Shown in pieces: positions 5,175 through 12,581 of a stretch of 18,283 nt of DNA. Numbering within the stretch: the stretch's first letter is position 1; the number at the start of each line of letters is the position of its first letter. The notes below the pieces were generated by a model. That model was given only the letters and a program-made list of their open reading frames with translations, was not told the DNA's origin and did no database searches. The stretch covers positions 1 through 18,283 of the forward strand of contig DRHE01000257.1 in NCBI GenBank assembly GCA_011049745.1. The letters are read 5' to 3'. The DNA is from Spirochaetales bacterium. GTDB taxonomy: Bacteria > Spirochaetota > Spirochaetia > SZUA-6 > DRHE01. The position numbers and the translations under genes are program-made.

Positions 5175-8033
5175 ATGGCAAAAAAAATAAAAGGCATAAT
5201 AGAACTGGAAATTGATGAGTCAGAACTGGAGGCCAGGCTTTTCTTTACACCTTCCGAAGATAAGGGAGAAGAGTGGCAGAAGGAAAAAGTACTCAAACTG
5301 CTGAAGCAGAAAGGGATCGCAGCCGGTATAGATCAGCAAGCTATTGAGGTTGCTCTTTCTGAAATTGAGCAGCAGGGCAAACCCTATACTTTTATAGCTG
5401 CCCGCGGCACCCCGCCGCAGCTCCCCAAACCGGCGAACCTGCATTATGAGCCGCTGAAAATCCCTGAAGAAATAGCAGGAGAGTTAAAAAAGGTAATTCC
5501 CGACAGCCCGCCGGTTGTTTACGGCAATACTGTAGAGAAAGTAAAGGTTGACGTAGAACCATCAATAAAGATAAAAGGTTATGTTGAAGCGGGTGGAAAA
5601 ATTGCCACAATATTCCCTTCGCAAAAGGGAATCAGCGGTAAGAATATCTTCGGTAAGGAACTTCCCGCGGATAAGGAAATTTCCGAAGGTATTTTTTTAA
5701 GCGATAACCTACGGGAAAGCGCAACTGATATTCATTCAGAAGTATCCGGTTTTTTCCGCGGCGGCGATAACTGGACCGAGCTTATTCCCTATAAAAAACA
5801 TACCTTCACAATCTCAGCCTCCGAAGACGGGATCACCTGTTTTATTGATTTCGATCCCGGGACTGCCAACGCATCACTCCCCGCTGCCGAACTTATCTTT
5901 AAGGAATGTGAAGAGCTCGGTTTCGGGCATGATGCACTGCTTACCGCCGGTGAACTGAAAAACATTCTTGAAGAAGCTGTTGCCGGCAATTCGCCGCTGA
6001 AGCAAAAATCGATAAGCTCCACTTTGGATGCGATGATCCGTATAGATATTCCGCCCGATAAAATGAAAGCCGAGTTAACCTTGAAAAAGGGAAGGGGGGA
6101 AGGCAGAACCCTCTCTTTAAAGGAAATCGGCGATGTCATCCGCCAAAAGAAATTTAAAGGGATGGATATTGCCCAGGTAAAAGAGATCCTGCTCAAGTTT
6201 TACCGTGGTGAAGATCTGCTCCTGGAAAACCTACTCCTGGCCGCGGGCAAGGAGCCGACTCAAGGTGAAGATGGCGTTATAAAATGGCAGATACCCTTTT
6301 TCGATAAGAAAAAGACCGATGAGCTGAAAGAAGTATTCCAGGCCGGCCAGGATCAGGTTGAACAGATTGAGTCTATTGAAGAATTCCCACTGACTTCAGT
6401 TGAAGAGATGGCTTCAGTGGAGGAACGGACTAAGGTTGCAGAGATTCAGGCAGCAACTACCGGAGAACCAGGAGCTGATGTTTTTGGCACAGTAATACCC
6501 GGCAGCAAAGGGAAAGAGCCGGAAATTAAATATTTTGAAAATGTTCACCGCGTTAAGAATGAGATATTATGCAGTGTGCGCGGTATTCTGGAGCGCGGAC
6601 TGGAAGGGGATACAGTTCTTCTGCGAGCCCGCCTTCATCAGGATAGTGACATCCAGGTTACCCTTGACGCTGACCGGATGAAGGGTTTTTTATCCCTTAT
6701 ACCGCATAAGGGAAGCGGCATCCCGATTGACAGTGAAAGAGTAAAAGAGGAAATCGAGAAAGAGGGAATTACCAGAGGTATCGATCAGGAAAAGGCAGAA
6801 GCCGCAGTGTTAAAAGCCAGAAGTGGAGAGGGTGCAGAGAACCTGCTGATTGCTCAGGGGTTGGAAGCAGAGCATGGTGAGGGTGGAAAATTAATCTTTC
6901 ATATCGAACGCGCCTCAGGCAGCAGGGTAACCATTGCCCAGGACGGCAGAGCCAGTTATAAAAAGCAGGATCGGATAACCTCTGTACAGAAAGGCGCTCG
7001 ACTGGCTGAAATATTACCTCCTGCCGCCGCTAAGGATGGTTGGGATGTTACCGGCAAAGAGATAAAAGCCAGGGAGAGCACTCCGGTCAATCTGGAAGCG
7101 GGAAAAAATGTAAAAAAGGAAGAGAGCAGCGACGGATCGGTTAGGTTTATTGCAGAAGAGGCAGGAGAACTGATCCAGAACGGCAATATTCTGGATATAG
7201 TAAATGTACATGTAATCGAGGGAGATGTATGCTTAAGGACCGGAAATGTTAAGTTCTCCGGTTCGGTGCTGATCAAAGGTTCGGTTTTAAGTGGTTTTAC
7301 CGTTGTCTCAGGTGAAAGTATAATAGTCCAGGAAACTGTGCAAAGCTCTCTGCTTTCAGCGGCGGATGATATTTCCGTACTCCAGGGAGTTAAGGGCGGC
7401 GGTAAGGCAATTCTCAGGGCTAAAAAGAATATTAAAGTTAATTTTGCCGAGCAGGCTCATCTGTTATGTTCCGAAAGCATCCGCATCCAGAATTCTTCCC
7501 TGCGCTGCGATATAAAATGCAACGGCAGACTGACCATGGGATCGGATAAAGGTCATATTATCGGCGGTTTTGTGCGAGTTCGGAAGGGTTTAGAAGCCAG
7601 GAACATAGGTTCAGCCATGGGAATACCAACCCAAATATTCTTCGGCCAGGATTACCTGGTCAAAGACCAGATTGAGCTGGAAGAAAAGGCAACCGAAAAA
7701 CTAAAAGACGCGATTTCCAGGACAGACAGCGACATGAAACAATTAGAACGTTCCGTGCTCGTAGATATGAGTGGGCTGGAAAAGCTGCGTAAGGAAAAAT
7801 TGCATCACCTTCAGGTAATGGAAAAAAACAGTCGCCGTCTTTTTAATTTAAGGGAAAGATTTGAACAGCACTTCCCATCTGAGATAACAGTTAAGGGAAC
7901 CATATTCCCCGGGACGGTTTTAGAGAGCCATGGGCGAACCCATAAAATACTCAATCCCCAAAAAGAGGTCATCTTTTTTTTCAACCCGAAAACAGGTAAG
8001 ATTGAGGAGAAGCCCTTAAAGGGCGAGCAATAG
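5175..8033 (+). CDS. FapA-family (DUF342) protein with duplicated N-terminal modules
   Basis: This is a 952-residue cytoplasmic protein of the DUF342/FapA family, to which Vibrio flagellar assembly protein A belongs; the molecular function in other phyla is unsettled. The C-terminal family domain is clear: a beta-solenoid of short strand repeats (about 675-815) with GNVKFSGSVLIKGSVLSGF, GKAILRAKKNIKVNFAEQA and KGHIIGGFVRVRKG, then a charged coiled coil (829-895) and a short C-terminal beta segment. Ahead of it I can align four copies of the N-terminal module (about 10-81, 211-280, 287-358, 492-563; repeats 3 and 4 end in GEDGVIKWQI and GEGGKLIFHI) and three copies of a second module of the type GxxxAxIxPxxxGxxGxxxxGK (about 132-195, 420-472, 606-667). 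No signal peptide is present. The family usually has one set of modules, so this member is enlarged. It starts 19 bases after the MinD-like gene without a strong ribosome binding site. Confidence 0.88.
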   Translation: MAKKIKGIIELEIDESELEARLFFTPSEDKGEEWQKEKVLKLLKQKGIAAGIDQQAIEVALSEIEQQGKPYTFIAARGTPPQLPKPANLHYEPLKIPEEIAGELKKVIPDSPPVVYGNTVEKVKVDVEPSIKIKGYVEAGGKIATIFPSQKGISGKNIFGKELPADKEISEGIFLSDNLRESATDIHSEVSGFFRGGDNWTELIPYKKHTFTISASEDGITCFIDFDPGTANASLPAAELIFKECEELGFGHDALLTAGELKNILEEAVAGNSPLKQKSISSTLDAMIRIDIPPDKMKAELTLKKGRGEGRTLSLKEIGDVIRQKKFKGMDIAQVKEILLKFYRGEDLLLENLLLAAGKEPTQGEDGVIKWQIPFFDKKKTDELKEVFQAGQDQVEQIESIEEFPLTSVEEMASVEERTKVAEIQAATTGEPGADVFGTVIPGSKGKEPEIKYFENVHRVKNEILCSVRGILERGLEGDTVLLRARLHQDSDIQVTLDADRMKGFLSLIPHKGSGIPIDSERVKEEIEKEGITRGIDQEKAEAAVLKARSGEGAENLLIAQGLEAEHGEGGKLIFHIERASGSRVTIAQDGRASYKKQDRITSVQKGARLAEILPPAAAKDGWDVTGKEIKARESTPVNLEAGKNVKKEESSDGSVRFIAEEAGELIQNGNILDIVNVHVIEGDVCLRTGNVKFSGSVLIKGSVLSGFTVVSGESIIVQETVQSSLLSAADDISVLQGVKGGGKAILRAKKNIKVNFAEQAHLLCSESIRIQNSSLRCDIKCNGRLTMGSDKGHIIGGFVRVRKGLEARNIGSAMGIPTQIFFGQDYLVKDQIELEEKATEKLKDAISRTDSDMKQLERSVLVDMSGLEKLRKEKLHHLQVMEKNSRRLFNLRERFEQHFPSEITVKGTIFPGTVLESHGRTHKILNPQKEVIFFFNPKTGKIEEKPLKGEQ

Positions 8034-8042
8034 GAGGATATC

Positions 8043-9041
8043 ATGTACCTTTCTTTTCCCGACTGGCTGCACCCGGAAATAATACCAGGCCTGCCCCTGC
8101 GGTGGTATGGTTTAATGTACCTGGTAGCTTTTTTTGTTGCCTTTACCCTGCTTAAGCTGCAGATAAAAGAAAAATCATTAAAAGTTAACAAGGATGAAGC
8201 CTTAAATCTCTTTTTCTGGCTCATAATCGGCCTTCTTGCAGGGGCCAGGTTATTCGCCGTTACTATCTATGATACAGAGGGCTACTATCTCAAGCATCCG
8301 CTGCAGACCATACTCCCCTTTGCCGTTATAAATGGCAAGATCGTTTTTACCGGACTCCAGGGCATGTCCTATCACGGAGGCCTTGTCGGCACATTTATTG
8401 CTTGTATTATCTACCTACGAGTTAAAAAATTGGATATCTGGGACTGGACGGACATGCTGGTTACCGCCGCCCCTTTAGGTTATACCTTTGGCAGGTTGGG
8501 TAATTTTATCAATGCTGAATTATATGGCAGAGTAACTACTGTGCCATGGGGAATGGTCTTTCCCACGGCTGAAAAATTTCCAGCCGCGCAAGCCTGGGTA
8601 AAGGATATCGCAGTGCGGGTAGGCATGGCTATAGATGGAGGGCCCTGGGTAAACCTGCCCCGCCACCCATCCCAGCTATACGAAGCTTTTTTTGAGGGGA
8701 TCTTCCTCTGGGCTGTACTCTGGTTTGTCTTGAGAAAGCGCAGGCCCTTTAAAGGCTTTCTTTTAAGCGCCTACCTTATAGGTTATGGTTTGATCCGCTT
8801 TATTATTGAATATTTTCGTGAGCCTGATAAAGAGATAGGCTATCCTATACAACTGGTAAAAATTGATAATCCCAATTATCAATCCAGTCTCTTTAATTTT
8901 ACCACCGGCCAGATACTTTGTTTCCTGATGATTATCTGCGGAATTGCCGGGATTTTTATTTTTCGCCAATTGGCTCGAAAAGAAAAGCAGACAGTAAAAT
9001 CCAGACCGAATTTGCGTAAACTCCGGAAAAAAATCCGGTAA
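8043..9041 (+). CDS. lgt: Phosphatidylglycerol:prolipoprotein diacylglyceryl transferase
   Basis: Lgt transfers diacylglycerol from phosphatidylglycerol to the lipobox cysteine of prolipoproteins, the first step of lipoprotein maturation, in the inner membrane. The 332-residue protein has about seven hydrophobic segments and the Lgt signature GRLGNFINAELYGR (150-163). By alignment with E. coli Lgt the functional residues are present: H111 in SYHGG, R151, N154, E159, and R252/E256 in IRFIIEYFREPD. HPSQLYEA (208-215) is also typical. It carries an insertion around 165-205 and an extended basic C-terminus (KSRPNLRKLRKKIR). A full AGGAGG overlaps the fapA stop codon and lies 5 bases before the ATG, so this is the best-supported start in the operon. 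The product would process the lipoprotein encoded at 16643-17749. Confidence 0.96.
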   Translation: MYLSFPDWLHPEIIPGLPLRWYGLMYLVAFFVAFTLLKLQIKEKSLKVNKDEALNLFFWLIIGLLAGARLFAVTIYDTEGYYLKHPLQTILPFAVINGKIVFTGLQGMSYHGGLVGTFIACIIYLRVKKLDIWDWTDMLVTAAPLGYTFGRLGNFINAELYGRVTTVPWGMVFPTAEKFPAAQAWVKDIAVRVGMAIDGGPWVNLPRHPSQLYEAFFEGIFLWAVLWFVLRKRRPFKGFLLSAYLIGYGLIRFIIEYFREPDKEIGYPIQLVKIDNPNYQSSLFNFTTGQILCFLMIICGIAGIFIFRQLARKEKQTVKSRPNLRKLRKKIR

Positions 9042-9084
9042 AAGCCCGTAATGATAATTATCATATAGATATATGCTTTTTTTT
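9040..9084 (+). terminator. AT-rich terminator candidate after lgt
   Basis: Directly after the lgt stop are a perfect 14-base palindrome ATGATAATTATCAT (9051-9064) and a second inverted repeat CATAT-AGAT-ATATG (9062-9075), followed by eight T residues (9077-9084). The sequence AAAAGC (9040-9045) can also pair with GCTTTT (9075-9080) to enclose both. The position and T-run fit an intrinsic terminator for the 3509-9041 operon, but the stems are nearly GC-free and would be weak. Confidence 0.45.
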
Positions 9085-9214
9085 GAAAAACTAGTATTAT
9101 TTATTGCACAAAATCCGGCGAATAACAAAATCAGAAAAAAATAGCACTTTAATTGCTTGCCGGATAAAGATTTATTTGGGTTATCACATTCAAGCTCTTG
9201 GCCTGTTATTTGCA

Positions 9215-9220
9215 TATAAT
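9215..9220 (+). promoter_or_regulatory. Candidate -10 box for the 9235 gene
   Basis: A consensus TATAAT lies 14 bases upstream of the ATG at 9235, which would place the transcript start near 9227 and leave a leader of roughly 8 bases. No good -35 is visible at 16-19 bases. The rest of the 193-base gap is AT-rich. It also contains a spaced inverted repeat ATCCGGC (9113-9119) / GCCGGAT (9159-9165) around a small AGCA/TGCT pair, whose role I cannot judge. Confidence 0.35.
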
Positions 9221-9234
9221 ATTTCCACAGAGTT

Positions 9235-9855
9235 ATGGAAAGGATTATTGCGACTATCAAACAGGGCCATATAGTTGGCGAACAGGTACAGATTGAATTA
9301 ATAAGAAAAAGCCTTCATCTGCTTATCTCCATAGTACCCCTTTTAGCAGTAATGAACAAAGAGCTTACTATGCTGCTGTTAGCGTCAGGTACCCTGTTCT
9401 ATGCCTATGCAGAACAATTACGTTTACTGGGCAGTCCGGTTTTTATCATCTCCAGCTTAACGGTCAGCGCCTCCCGCTATAGAGACCGGGGACGCTTTGT
9501 GCTCGGCCCCGTAACCCTTGGTATTGGCGCCATGCTGGCCCTGCTTCTTTATCCCGCACCGGCGGCAGCGATTGCTATTTATGCCCTGGCCTTTGGCGAT
9601 AGCGCGGCCAGCCTTATGGGCAAGCTTATCGGCGGATTAAGGATTCCCCTTACTAGTGGAAAAACAGCAGCAGGAAGCCTTTCCTGCTTTCTTGTCGTAC
9701 TATGGGTTACCTTCAGGGTAACCGGCAGTGCGGAGATATCATTTATTATTGCCATAACGGCCACCTTATTGGAAGTTTTACCCTCCGGTGATCTCGATAA
9801 TTTGCTCCTTCCCGTGGGCACTGGTATGGTAGCCACCTATATTCTATTACTTTAA
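9235..9855 (+). CDS. CTP-dependent polyprenol/diacylglycerol kinase-like membrane protein (SEC59/DGK1/VTE5 type)
   Basis: This 206-residue multi-pass membrane protein belongs to the group that includes yeast Sec59 (dolichol kinase), Dgk1 and plant VTE5 (phytol kinase). Bacterial members are often labelled phosphatidate cytidylyltransferase. Visible motifs are ELIRKSLH (21-28), the loop RDRGRFVLGPVTLGIGAM (83-100), the CTP-binding-type block ALAFGDSAASLMGKLIG (117-133) followed by GKTAAGSLSCF (142-152), and the C-terminal EVLPSGDLDNLLLPVG (180-195). The likely reaction is phosphorylation of a lipid alcohol (polyprenol or diacylglycerol) in the membrane; the exact substrate cannot be read from sequence. 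It has no Shine-Dalgarno and stands alone between a terminator candidate and a convergent gene whose stop codon is immediately adjacent. Confidence 0.78.
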   Translation: MERIIATIKQGHIVGEQVQIELIRKSLHLLISIVPLLAVMNKELTMLLLASGTLFYAYAEQLRLLGSPVFIISSLTVSASRYRDRGRFVLGPVTLGIGAMLALLLYPAPAAAIAIYALAFGDSAASLMGKLIGGLRIPLTSGKTAAGSLSCFLVVLWVTFRVTGSAEISFIIAITATLLEVLPSGDLDNLLLPVGTGMVATYILLL

Positions 9856-10626
9856 TTAAACCCAGAGGTAGAATAAGCCAATTTGTCTTGAAAAGATAAG
9901 GATTCCCAGTACCAGCAGAACAAGACCAGGAAGAAAAAACAGGGGCTGTAAACTTAAAAAAACCAGTTCCCTGCCAACCAGGAGCAGTAAACCAGCCAGG
10001 GCTATAATTAGAAACCGCTTACTTGAACGGATAAAAGCTGCTGCCAGAAAATTTATTATCAACAATAGACCCAGGGTATAGCTTAAAAACATATATCCCT
10101 TCCTGTCTCCCAATTTATATAGAAGCTCACCCTGGATAGCTGTGATGTCCAGCGGCAGAATACTACCGAGAACAAGAGAAATAAATAGAAGAGTAATAAC
10201 TAAGGCGCTGTGGTTGCTGTACTTCAATCCCACGCCATAGAGGCTTGAAGTAAATAGGCAAAGCAATCCAAAGACACGGCCCCAGTATACAGACCTGCTC
10301 AAGATATTCCGGATATAAAGCGGAGCGTTTAAAGAATGCGGGAGAGCAGCGAGTCCCCTTAAGCTTTCAAGAGTTAATGAAAGAAGGAAAAGAAAGAGAA
10401 AAAACACTTCAAGTGAACTGGTTTTAATATATAGATTTCTTAAGGCCATATTGGTAAAGAGGGAGAATAGAAGTAGAATCAGCAGCCCAAGGTGCAGCTC
10501 CTTAAAAAGCAGGCCACCATGCAGTAGAAGATATTCGCTAATCAAGAAAATAACAATCAGAAGCAGGTTAAAAGCAAAACCCGCCATAAGCATGTGTCGC
10601 TGCGCTTTTAGTCGAATGCTGATCAT
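9856..10626 (-). CDS. Hypothetical multi-pass (about eight-helix) membrane protein
   Basis: I do not recognise a family. The 256 residues are strongly hydrophobic, with about eight membrane helices (roughly 14-36, 45-62, 72-88, 114-131, 140-157, 179-198, 204-224 and 228-246). The first is preceded by the basic segment RLKAQRH, suggesting an inside N-terminus. Loops are very short. Small features are ALRNLYIK after helix 2, a charged patch GDRKGY (173-178) and SSKR (201-204) before the last pair. It resembles sensory seven-helix membrane modules in general shape only, and no catalytic domain is attached. Its stop codon abuts that of the kinase-like gene, and its start is 41 bases from the divergent aroF start. 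Confidence 0.68.
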   Translation of the reverse strand: MISIRLKAQRHMLMAGFAFNLLLIVIFLISEYLLLHGGLLFKELHLGLLILLLFSLFTNMALRNLYIKTSSLEVFFLFLFLLSLTLESLRGLAALPHSLNAPLYIRNILSRSVYWGRVFGLLCLFTSSLYGVGLKYSNHSALVITLLFISLVLGSILPLDITAIQGELLYKLGDRKGYMFLSYTLGLLLIINFLAAAFIRSSKRFLIIALAGLLLLVGRELVFLSLQPLFFLPGLVLLVLGILIFSRQIGLFYLWV

Positions 10627-10631
10627 AGCTA

Positions 10632-10661
10632 TTTACAAAACTTAGGTTTTTATAGTATCAT
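10632..10661 (+). promoter_or_regulatory. Candidate promoter for aroF, possibly leaderless
   Basis: TTTACA (10632-10637) and TATCAT (10656-10661) are 18 bases apart, a reasonable sigma70 pair. A start 7 bases after the -10 would be at 10668, the A of the aroF ATG. An overlapping TATAGT (10651-10656) is an alternative -10 but leaves only 13 bases to the -35. No Shine-Dalgarno precedes the ATG. The -10 region overlaps the left arm of the inverted repeat at 10654-10675. Confidence 0.42.
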
Positions 10662-10675
10662 CTTTGCATGATACT
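10654..10675. repeat. Perfect inverted repeat across the aroF start codon
   Basis: AGTATCAT (10654-10661) and ATGATACT (10668-10675) are perfect reverse complements separated by CTTTGC. The right arm begins with the aroF ATG and the left arm overlaps the candidate -10 box. As DNA it would suit a dimeric repressor blocking initiation. As RNA, if transcription starts upstream of the left arm, it would bury the start codon in a hairpin. Neither role is proven. Confidence 0.6.
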
Positions 10676-11684
10676 GGTATTTAAGAAAGATGCAACAGAA
10701 CTGCAAATTCAAAATGCAATCGCCAAGATAGAGTCCCTGAACTATCAACCCCATTTAAGCCGTGGGGTACTGAAAACAATCATCGGGGTAACCGGAGATG
10801 ACCGCTCTATTTCCGAAGACGAATTCAACCAGCTGCCCGGTGTGGAAAAGGTTATCCATGTTCTTAAACCATACAAGCTCTCTTCCCGCGAGTTTCACCC
10901 GCAAAATACTGAAATCGAGGTAAACAACACTATAATTGACAACAATACTTTTACCATAATTGCCGGCCCCTGCTCAGTTGAAAATGAAGAGCAGATTGAA
11001 AGTGTAGCTGCACTCCTGGGGAAAGTCGGACTGAAGTTTATTCGCGGCGGCGCTTTCAAGCCGAGATCGTCCCCCTACTCCTTTCAGGGGTTGGGAGAAG
11101 AGGGATTAAAAATCCTGAAATCCGGAGCCGGTAATTACGGTCTTGGTGTCGTAACCGAAGTACTCTCCGAATACCACGTGGATATGGTGGGCAAATATAC
11201 TGATGTTTTTCAGGTCGGCGCGCGAAATATGCAGAATTACGCCCTTTTAAAGGCTCTGGGGGAAATCCAAAAGCCTGTTCTTCTGAAGCGTTCTCCCATG
11301 GGTACCATTGAGGAGCTCCTGCTCTCTGCAGAGTACATTATGAAGGGCGGCAATTCCCGGGTGCTTCTATGTGAACGCGGCATTCGTACTTTTGAGACTG
11401 CTACCCGCAATACCCTTGATATCGGTGCTGTTCCCGTGGTCAAGCGCTTGAGCCATCTGCCTATATTTGTGGATCCCAGCCATTCCATGGGGGACTGGCA
11501 CTATGTTGGTGCAGCAAGTCTGGCTGCCCTGGCCGCCGGCGCTAACGGGTTATTACTGGAGATCCATCCCGACCCGAGTTCGGCTAAATCAGATGGTAAA
11601 CAAAGCCTCAACTTTACCAAATTTGAACTTCTGCTTGATAAGCTGAAAATTGTCGCGGACAGCCTGTCAATAAGGGTTCAATAA
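10668..11684 (+). CDS. aroF: 3-deoxy-7-phosphoheptulonate (DAHP) synthase, type I-beta with N-terminal regulatory domain
   Basis: This enzyme condenses phosphoenolpyruvate and erythrose 4-phosphate to DAHP, the first step of the shikimate pathway. The 338-residue length and layout match Thermotoga maritima DAHP synthase. A ferredoxin-like N-terminal domain (about 1-65) provides feedback control by aromatic amino acids in that family. The TIM-barrel core has AGPCSVE (99-105), RGGAFKPRSSPYSFQGLG (126-143), QVGARNMQN (182-190), LLKRS (205-209), ERGIRTFE (236-243) and FVDPSHS (267-273). The expected metal ligands are Cys102, His272, Glu298 and Asp309, at the positions I recall for T. maritima. 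No chorismate mutase fusion is present. The gene is monocistronic or followed loosely by the DUF2259 gene (57-base gap), and other aromatic pathway genes are absent from the window. Confidence 0.95.
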   Translation: MILVFKKDATELQIQNAIAKIESLNYQPHLSRGVLKTIIGVTGDDRSISEDEFNQLPGVEKVIHVLKPYKLSSREFHPQNTEIEVNNTIIDNNTFTIIAGPCSVENEEQIESVAALLGKVGLKFIRGGAFKPRSSPYSFQGLGEEGLKILKSGAGNYGLGVVTEVLSEYHVDMVGKYTDVFQVGARNMQNYALLKALGEIQKPVLLKRSPMGTIEELLLSAEYIMKGGNSRVLLCERGIRTFETATRNTLDIGAVPVVKRLSHLPIFVDPSHSMGDWHYVGAASLAALAAGANGLLLEIHPDPSSAKSDGKQSLNFTKFELLLDKLKIVADSLSIRVQ

Positions 11685-11741
11685 TAAATTTCTCTCTTAA
11701 CCGCTACTCAATAATTTACGATACTCTCTATAGGAGGCGAT

Positions 11742-12551
11742 ATGCTATTACCTTTAGAATCTTGCGCGTTCAGCGCAAAAAATTATCAAGTCCAGCGCCC
11801 GAATATATTAGTTGGTACTTTTGCTTTTAGAACTTTGGTTGCGGCTGTAAATGACGTTGGGAGAACAATATATCCGATACTTTTAATAATTTTTCTTTCT
11901 ACAGCCTGCCTCTTTGCCGGTGATATTGCCAACTTCCAAAACCTTGGTTTCTCTGCCGATTCCAGGTATTTTATGTTCGGACAATACGGTATAAATGAAA
12001 AAACCTCTTTACCCTATGCTGATATTTTTTTTGTTAATGTTAAGAGCAACACTTTTCTGCCCCAGGGTGTAAAACATGTTCAATTCCGGGAACCGGTAAA
12101 GCCCGGCAACGATGGCAGGGGCGCTTTATTCAACCTTTTGGAAGAATCCTACAATCTGACTAAAAAGTACAATATCAGCCATATCGCCACCGGTAGATTC
12201 TTATACATTCTCCTGGATGGTGAAAAACCCAAAGCAGAACTTAGTTTCAGGGATTTTCAAAGCGGAAACAAATATAATATTACCCTCAGCCAGAAATCCA
12301 GGGGTGAGGGAAAAAACATAGAAGCCGCCTTCCATATTGTGCTTACGATTGAAGATAAATCCGGGAAAAGCCGCAACCTGGTTGTGGGCCTGCCCAACTA
12401 TTGGCGAAGCGGTGTCAGAGGTTATCGCATTAAGCGAATCATCCTGGCGCCTGATGAAAAATCTCTGATCTTCATGATCCAGAAGGAAGAGGTGAATTCA
12501 GCCGGGCCCAATATCCGCTTTATGGTGGAGACTGTAGTCACTGGCTCATAA
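11742..12551 (+). CDS. DUF2259 family predicted secreted protein
   Basis: This is a predicted exported protein of unknown function; related proteins are best known to me from spirochaetes. The mature part begins near residue 60 with IANFQNLGFSADSRYFMFGQYGI, the hallmark of DUF2259, followed by a strand-rich body with YADIFFVNVKSNTF and a C-terminal RIILAPDEKSLIFMIQKE stretch like an inverted version of the first block. The hydrophobic export segment (about 44-58, PILLIIFLSTACLFAG) lies unusually far from the start. The ATG at 11742 has an AGGAGG only 4 bases before it, giving a 43-residue pre-segment. An in-frame TTG at 11835 would give a more normal signal peptide but has no ribosome binding site. 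STAC (53-56) could be a relaxed lipobox. It is convergent with the downstream PFK gene, with a 30-base gap. Confidence 0.75.
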   Translation: MLLPLESCAFSAKNYQVQRPNILVGTFAFRTLVAAVNDVGRTIYPILLIIFLSTACLFAGDIANFQNLGFSADSRYFMFGQYGINEKTSLPYADIFFVNVKSNTFLPQGVKHVQFREPVKPGNDGRGALFNLLEESYNLTKKYNISHIATGRFLYILLDGEKPKAELSFRDFQSGNKYNITLSQKSRGEGKNIEAAFHIVLTIEDKSGKSRNLVVGLPNYWRSGVRGYRIKRIILAPDEKSLIFMIQKEEVNSAGPNIRFMVETVVTGS

Positions 12552-12570
12552 AGATGAGCGTGAATGACTA
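12535..12570. terminator. Hairpin between convergent genes (possible bidirectional terminator)
   Basis: GCTCAT (12544-12549) and ATGAGC (12554-12559) form a 6-base stem with an AAAG loop. An outer pair TAGTCA (12535-12540) / TGACTA (12565-12570) is also perfectly complementary. The structure spans the stop codon of the DUF2259 gene and sits just past the stop of the opposing PFK gene. There is no T-run on either side, so it is at best a weak or factor-assisted terminator. Confidence 0.35.
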
Positions 12571-12581
12571 CCGCAGTTCTA

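Noticed and set aside
5789..6196. Minus-strand open frame of 135 codons inside the FapA-family gene
   Set aside because: It is a shadow of the well-conserved + strand frame: Ser/Pro-rich translation, no start signals, no domain.
7811..8224. Minus-strand open frame across the FapA-lgt junction
   Set aside because: It is antisense to the C-terminus of one real gene and the start of another, including the AGGAGG of lgt; no protein features.
9051..9064. Perfect palindrome ATGATAATTATCAT resembling half of a Fur box
   Set aside because: It is shorter than the Fur consensus, lies directly after lgt beside a T-run rather than in a promoter, and neither neighbour is an iron gene. It is better explained as part of an AT-rich terminator.
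8763..9260. Minus-strand open frame of 165 codons opposite the end of lgt and the following gap
   Set aside because: It overlaps the well-supported lgt C-terminus and the start of the kinase-like gene, has low-complexity Asn/Ile composition, no ribosome binding site and no recognisable domain.
11762..11778. Small hairpin TTGCGC/GCGCAA near the start of the DUF2259 gene as a terminator or attenuator
   Set aside because: The stem is only six bases with no T-run on either strand, so I did not list it as a regulatory feature on its own.
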